Assembly (NCBI GenBank): GCA_038501625.1
Contig: JAZAYU010000354.1
Location: 248,001-312,000, forward strand
Reading direction: 5' to 3'
Length of the DNA stretch: 64,000 bases
From: Corbicula japonica
Lineage: Eukaryota; Mollusca; Bivalvia; Venerida; Cyrenidae
Shown here in pieces: positions 61,143 through 64,000 of this stretch. The notes under the pieces were generated by a model. It was not told where the DNA came from. It saw nothing but the letters and a program-made list of their open reading frames with translations, and ran no database searches. A program made the translations under genes and the position numbers. Numbering within the stretch: position 1 is the stretch's first letter; each line of letters begins with the position of its first letter.

Positions 61143-62073
61143 CAGTTATAAAACAATAATGTTTGTACTTTACTAGGTTAATTATTTAAAACCGCTTAGA
61201 ACATTACGATTCTAGCATTCTAGATTAAATATTTTCATTTCCGAATATGCCTATTCCATGCTTACAAAATGTAGTTTTCTTTATTGTTCATAGATCAGTC
61301 ATATCGATAACTAAAAATCTGCTGCCTTGACTCAATTATGGTCAGACATATGAAGAATCCCCAAATGGCACTATCAAAACACCATTAGCCCTTTTTCAAT
61401 TGCACTTTTTGTAAATCGCGCCTGCATAACAACCGACAGGACATGAAACTTTTCGCGCCAAATTAAGTAAAAGCATCTGTGCTCGAGTATATGTCGCTCC
61501 AAAATTGGAAAAAGAATATGACTTACTTAAATATTGTGACTGAATTAAAGTCAGCCCAAACAGTTTCTGTTCAGCCACATTCAAAATATTGAATAAAGGT
61601 CCCTAATCAAGTTATAAACTATCTTGGAAGATAATTACTCATCCATTTACTTCGGAATCCATGGCAAGTCTAAACAATGGCCTGTCGAAAACAAATTTTA
61701 AAATTATCCATAGCAATCTTTTGCAAATCAAACATAATTTAGCCATTTTATTTTGCAACACATTAAGGCAAAAACATCGGTGCAACTCTCAATATCATGA
61801 TCGAAAATTATTCATTACTATTCTGCTTTCTTCGTACTTAACAGATTGATTCCGCAATTTTTCCGCATTGTTTATTCACATGCACTTATTAAAAAATAAA
61901 CGTGTCTGTTTCTTTTGAAAAATACAAGACCATGGCAAAGTGCAAAACTGAATTATATACCAATTTCAATTGCATCTAAAATGCAATAACGGGCTCTGAT
62001 CTTTTAACCAAAAGCATTACTCTGCTTAAGCCTGTCAACAATAACACGCTTTTTATCCTACTCATATTCCGTA
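61143..62073. other. AT-rich interior of element 2, right part
   Basis: No gene, RNA or repeat recognised. Short frames at 61396-61584 (minus) and 61661-61849 (plus) lack protein character. Confidence 0.4.
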
Positions 62074-62159
62074 TTATACCGTTATCTCTGAACAGTAAAA
62101 TCTATAAATAGAATACTCATCTGTCAAAGCGACACTTTCACTTTCTGTAAAGTGTGACA

Positions 62160-62480
62160 TCAGATGTCTGATTCTGTTTGTTGAAGATCCACGACATAGG
62201 ACATTCCTGTAGTATGACAATCTGCACAAGTAAAACCACTTCCGAACGACTCCGTGATGTATAGCCGAAACGATAAGGCACCTTTCGCCATCTGGAATCC
62301 GGTCGCACACTGTTGAACACCCCATGGTTGAAATGGACGATTCCCAGCAGAAAGATTTGAAATAAATGTCTCGTCTTCTGAATCGCCAGCAACTAGTTTG
62401 ACTGGTTTTGATGCACAGTTTACCGGCCCCTTTATAAAATTTGTATCCGGTTTCTTCCAATAATTCGAAATGTAGTCCAA
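62160..62480 (-). CDS. Possible captured exon or gene fragment, unknown
   Basis: Three overlapping minus-strand frames are open between 62074 and 62480. The most protein-like runs 62480-62160 (106 codons), with a Trp/Pro/Gly-containing middle and FTCADCHTTGMSYVVD near the end. No family recognised. It may be a host gene fragment carried by element 2 or chance. Confidence 0.25.
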   Translation of the reverse strand: MDYISNYWKKPDTNFIKGPVNCASKPVKLVAGDSEDETFISNLSAGNRPFQPWGVQQCATGFQMAKGALSFRLYITESFGSGFTCADCHTTGMSYVVDLQQTESDI

Positions 62481-62788
62481 CTTTTTATCGCCAAGTTAGC
62501 TAATAAGTCTCGAAATTCAAATCTTCTTGTTGATAATTTGGTCCAGTAATTATTGTACAATATGAAGGTTGTGTAACTTCGTGTATCCACCATAAAAAAA
62601 AATGTCTGTAAGCGTTGAATGCCCAAAGCTGAATGACCATACATAAACGAACATTACCCACGACAACTCGTGCATAAAACCAGTGAACAAAACAACTTTT
62701 GATTGGTACATTCAAAAGGTCTTACCCAATCAAAGGAAAATATTTTCCGCCTAATTCGCTTCACTCAACCGGCAGAAAATACATTTCC

Positions 62789-64000
62789 TGACGGTCTAGA
62801 GCTTTGAAATTTGGAGCATAAGCTCACCTAAAAAAGCTCTAAGCACCGTGCAAATTTCAAAGATATTGGATTATTAGAAATATATGTTTACTCTTGAGCG
62901 TGCCTTACCAACTCGGTCATTTTACGCTGTGTAATATAGGGTTTTACACCCGGTTTAATAGGTTTCTGACGGTCTAGAACTTTGAAATTTTGACCATAAG
63001 CTCACCTAAAAGAGCTCTAAACACCGTGCAAATTTCAAAGATATTGGATTATTAGAAATGTCATTTTACGCTGTGTAATATAAATTCGCGGCTTAATTGC
63101 GCTATGAAATGCCCATTGAAAACCGATGGATGGAAGCTCCATTTAATTGCAGTAGCTGCAACAAAGCATGCTTTTAGGTCGCCAAACATCCAATGAACAC
63201 GACCTGCCAGGTATTTCGGCTTACTGCACAACAGTTTTCCTGGCCTATAGGTTCAAAGTTGGTGCTCCTAGCATAGGTCAGCATAACGTTTACATAGCAA
63301 ACAACTTTAAATGCATATATTGGGTAAGCCATATCTTTATGGTCAACGCTCGCAAACTTGCAGGGAACATAGAGAAGATCCAGCTGAGCTTCAGATCTCC
63401 CAACCTGCTGGAACCCAAGAATCCCGGAGGTCTTTCAGTACGCTATAGTACATCGATACTTTAGCGTGGATTACCTGCCCTGTACAATGCGATTTTATAA
63501 GGCTTATTTAAATTCACTGTTCACAACAGACCTTTCGTAGTGTAGTGGTTAGAATAGTGGTCTTTCACCCGGGAGCCCCGGGTTCGAAACCCGGCACCGG
63601 ACAGTTTTTTTATGACTTTATTCTGCGGTTTCACACTTAGTCATTTTTCGCTATGTAATGTATTGTTTTACACCCGGTTAAATAGGTTCCTGACGGTCTA
63701 GAGCTTTGAAATTTGGAGCATAAGCTCACCTAAAAAAGCTCTAAGCACCGTGCAAATTTCAAAGATATTGGATTATTAGAAATATATGTTTACTCTTGAG
63801 CGTGCCTTACCAACTCGGTCATTTTACGCTGTGTAATATAGGGTTTTACACCCGGTTTAATAGGTTTCTGACGGTCTAGAACTTTGAAATTTTGACCATA
63901 AGCTCACCTAAAAGATCTCTAAACGCCGTGCAAATTTCAAAGATATTGGATTATTAGAAATGCACGTTTTCTCGTGTTTGATAAAAAATTCGCGAATTTA
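62789..64000 (+). repeat. Satellite array resumed after the insertion
   Basis: Continues the interrupted gamma (to 62881), then a beta-length block (62882-63059), then directly a gamma (63060-63783), a beta (63784-63961) and the start of an alpha' cut by the window end. The first beta ends with the alpha'-type AGAGCTCT in place of AGATCTCT and no alpha' follows it, so one 387-bp block was deleted. Confidence 0.9.

Larger units (their letters stand above)
58095..62784. mobile_element. Unclassified insertion element 2 (4.69 kb)
   Basis: Head-to-tail with element 1, sharing its terminal 84 and 190 bp and ending again at TTCC (62785-62788), after which gamma sequence resumes exactly where it broke off. 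TTCC or TTCCT is therefore a candidate target-site duplication. The interior is AT-rich with an 81-bp minisatellite and no recognisable transposase, recombinase or helicase. Helitron ends (TC...CTRR) are not present. Confidence 0.7.

Noticed and set aside
57664..62784. LTR retrotransposon with the shared ends as LTRs
   Set aside because: The repeats are an 84-bp left end and a 190-bp right end of each element, not one continuous terminal repeat. No TG...CA ends and no Gag-Pol remains are seen.
57664..62784. Helitron
   Set aside because: No TC start, no CTRR end with a hairpin before it, and the target is TTCC(T) rather than AT.
44603..63602. Array of functional tRNA-Glu genes
   Set aside because: A and B boxes and the T arm are good, but acceptor-stem pairing fails in every copy and the anticodon stem is poor, so I call them tRNA-like pseudogenes.

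Overview
This is eukaryotic genomic DNA, most likely from a bivalve mollusc. That placement is an inference. It rests on a gene split by GT-AG introns, AT-rich noncoding DNA, a tRNA-headed SINE of the type seen in molluscs, a BEL/Pao retrotransposon fragment and many foldback elements. About 60% of the window is tandem-repeat DNA, so most open reading frames here are repeat-derived and not genes.

Region 1 (1-15.9 kb): one protein-coding gene on the + strand. At least 14 coding exons can be joined in phase from 4012 to a stop at 15208-15210, giving about 500 residues. The middle (exons 5-6) looks like a ParB/sulfiredoxin-fold domain. It is followed by a basic nuclear-localisation-like stretch, an acidic stretch, a coiled coil and a C-terminal Tudor-like domain, which suggests a nuclear, chromatin-associated protein. 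An extra exon at 10581 ends in a PCNA-binding (PIP-box) motif next to an in-frame stop and an ATTAAA signal, so a short PIP-tailed isoform is possible. The introns hold MITE-like foldbacks and one SINE with an 11-bp target-site duplication.

Region 2 (15.9-18.4 kb): a 26-bp minisatellite, with degenerate flanks, whose core is the palindrome AAGAACGTTCTT, a match to a dimeric heat-shock element.

Region 3 (18.6-39.8 kb): a satellite array with a strict 1855-bp higher-order period. I resolve it into blocks alpha (387 bp), beta (178 bp) and gamma (725 bp), ordered alpha'-beta-alpha-beta-gamma on the + strand. Each gamma block carries a tRNA-Glu-like unit with intact A and B boxes followed by a T-run, plus a 98-codon reading frame.

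Region 4 (39.8-44.07 kb): a 500-N gap, then about 6.7 copies of a 401-bp repeat that is a diverged relative of alpha, then a truncated, frameshifted 3' end of a BEL/Pao element with a probable LTR.

Region 5 (44.07-64 kb): the same satellite blocks in the opposite orientation with a 1290-bp period (gamma-beta-alpha'; 725+178+387). This array decays toward about 57.6 kb. There it is interrupted by a 5.1-kb insertion made of two head-to-tail elements that share 84-bp and 190-bp ends and are each bordered by TTCC. It then resumes to the window end.

The most unusual content is the modular satellite with an embedded Pol III promoter, whose two arrays differ by exactly one alpha-beta module (565 bp), and the ParB-like/Tudor gene with its possible PIP-box isoform.
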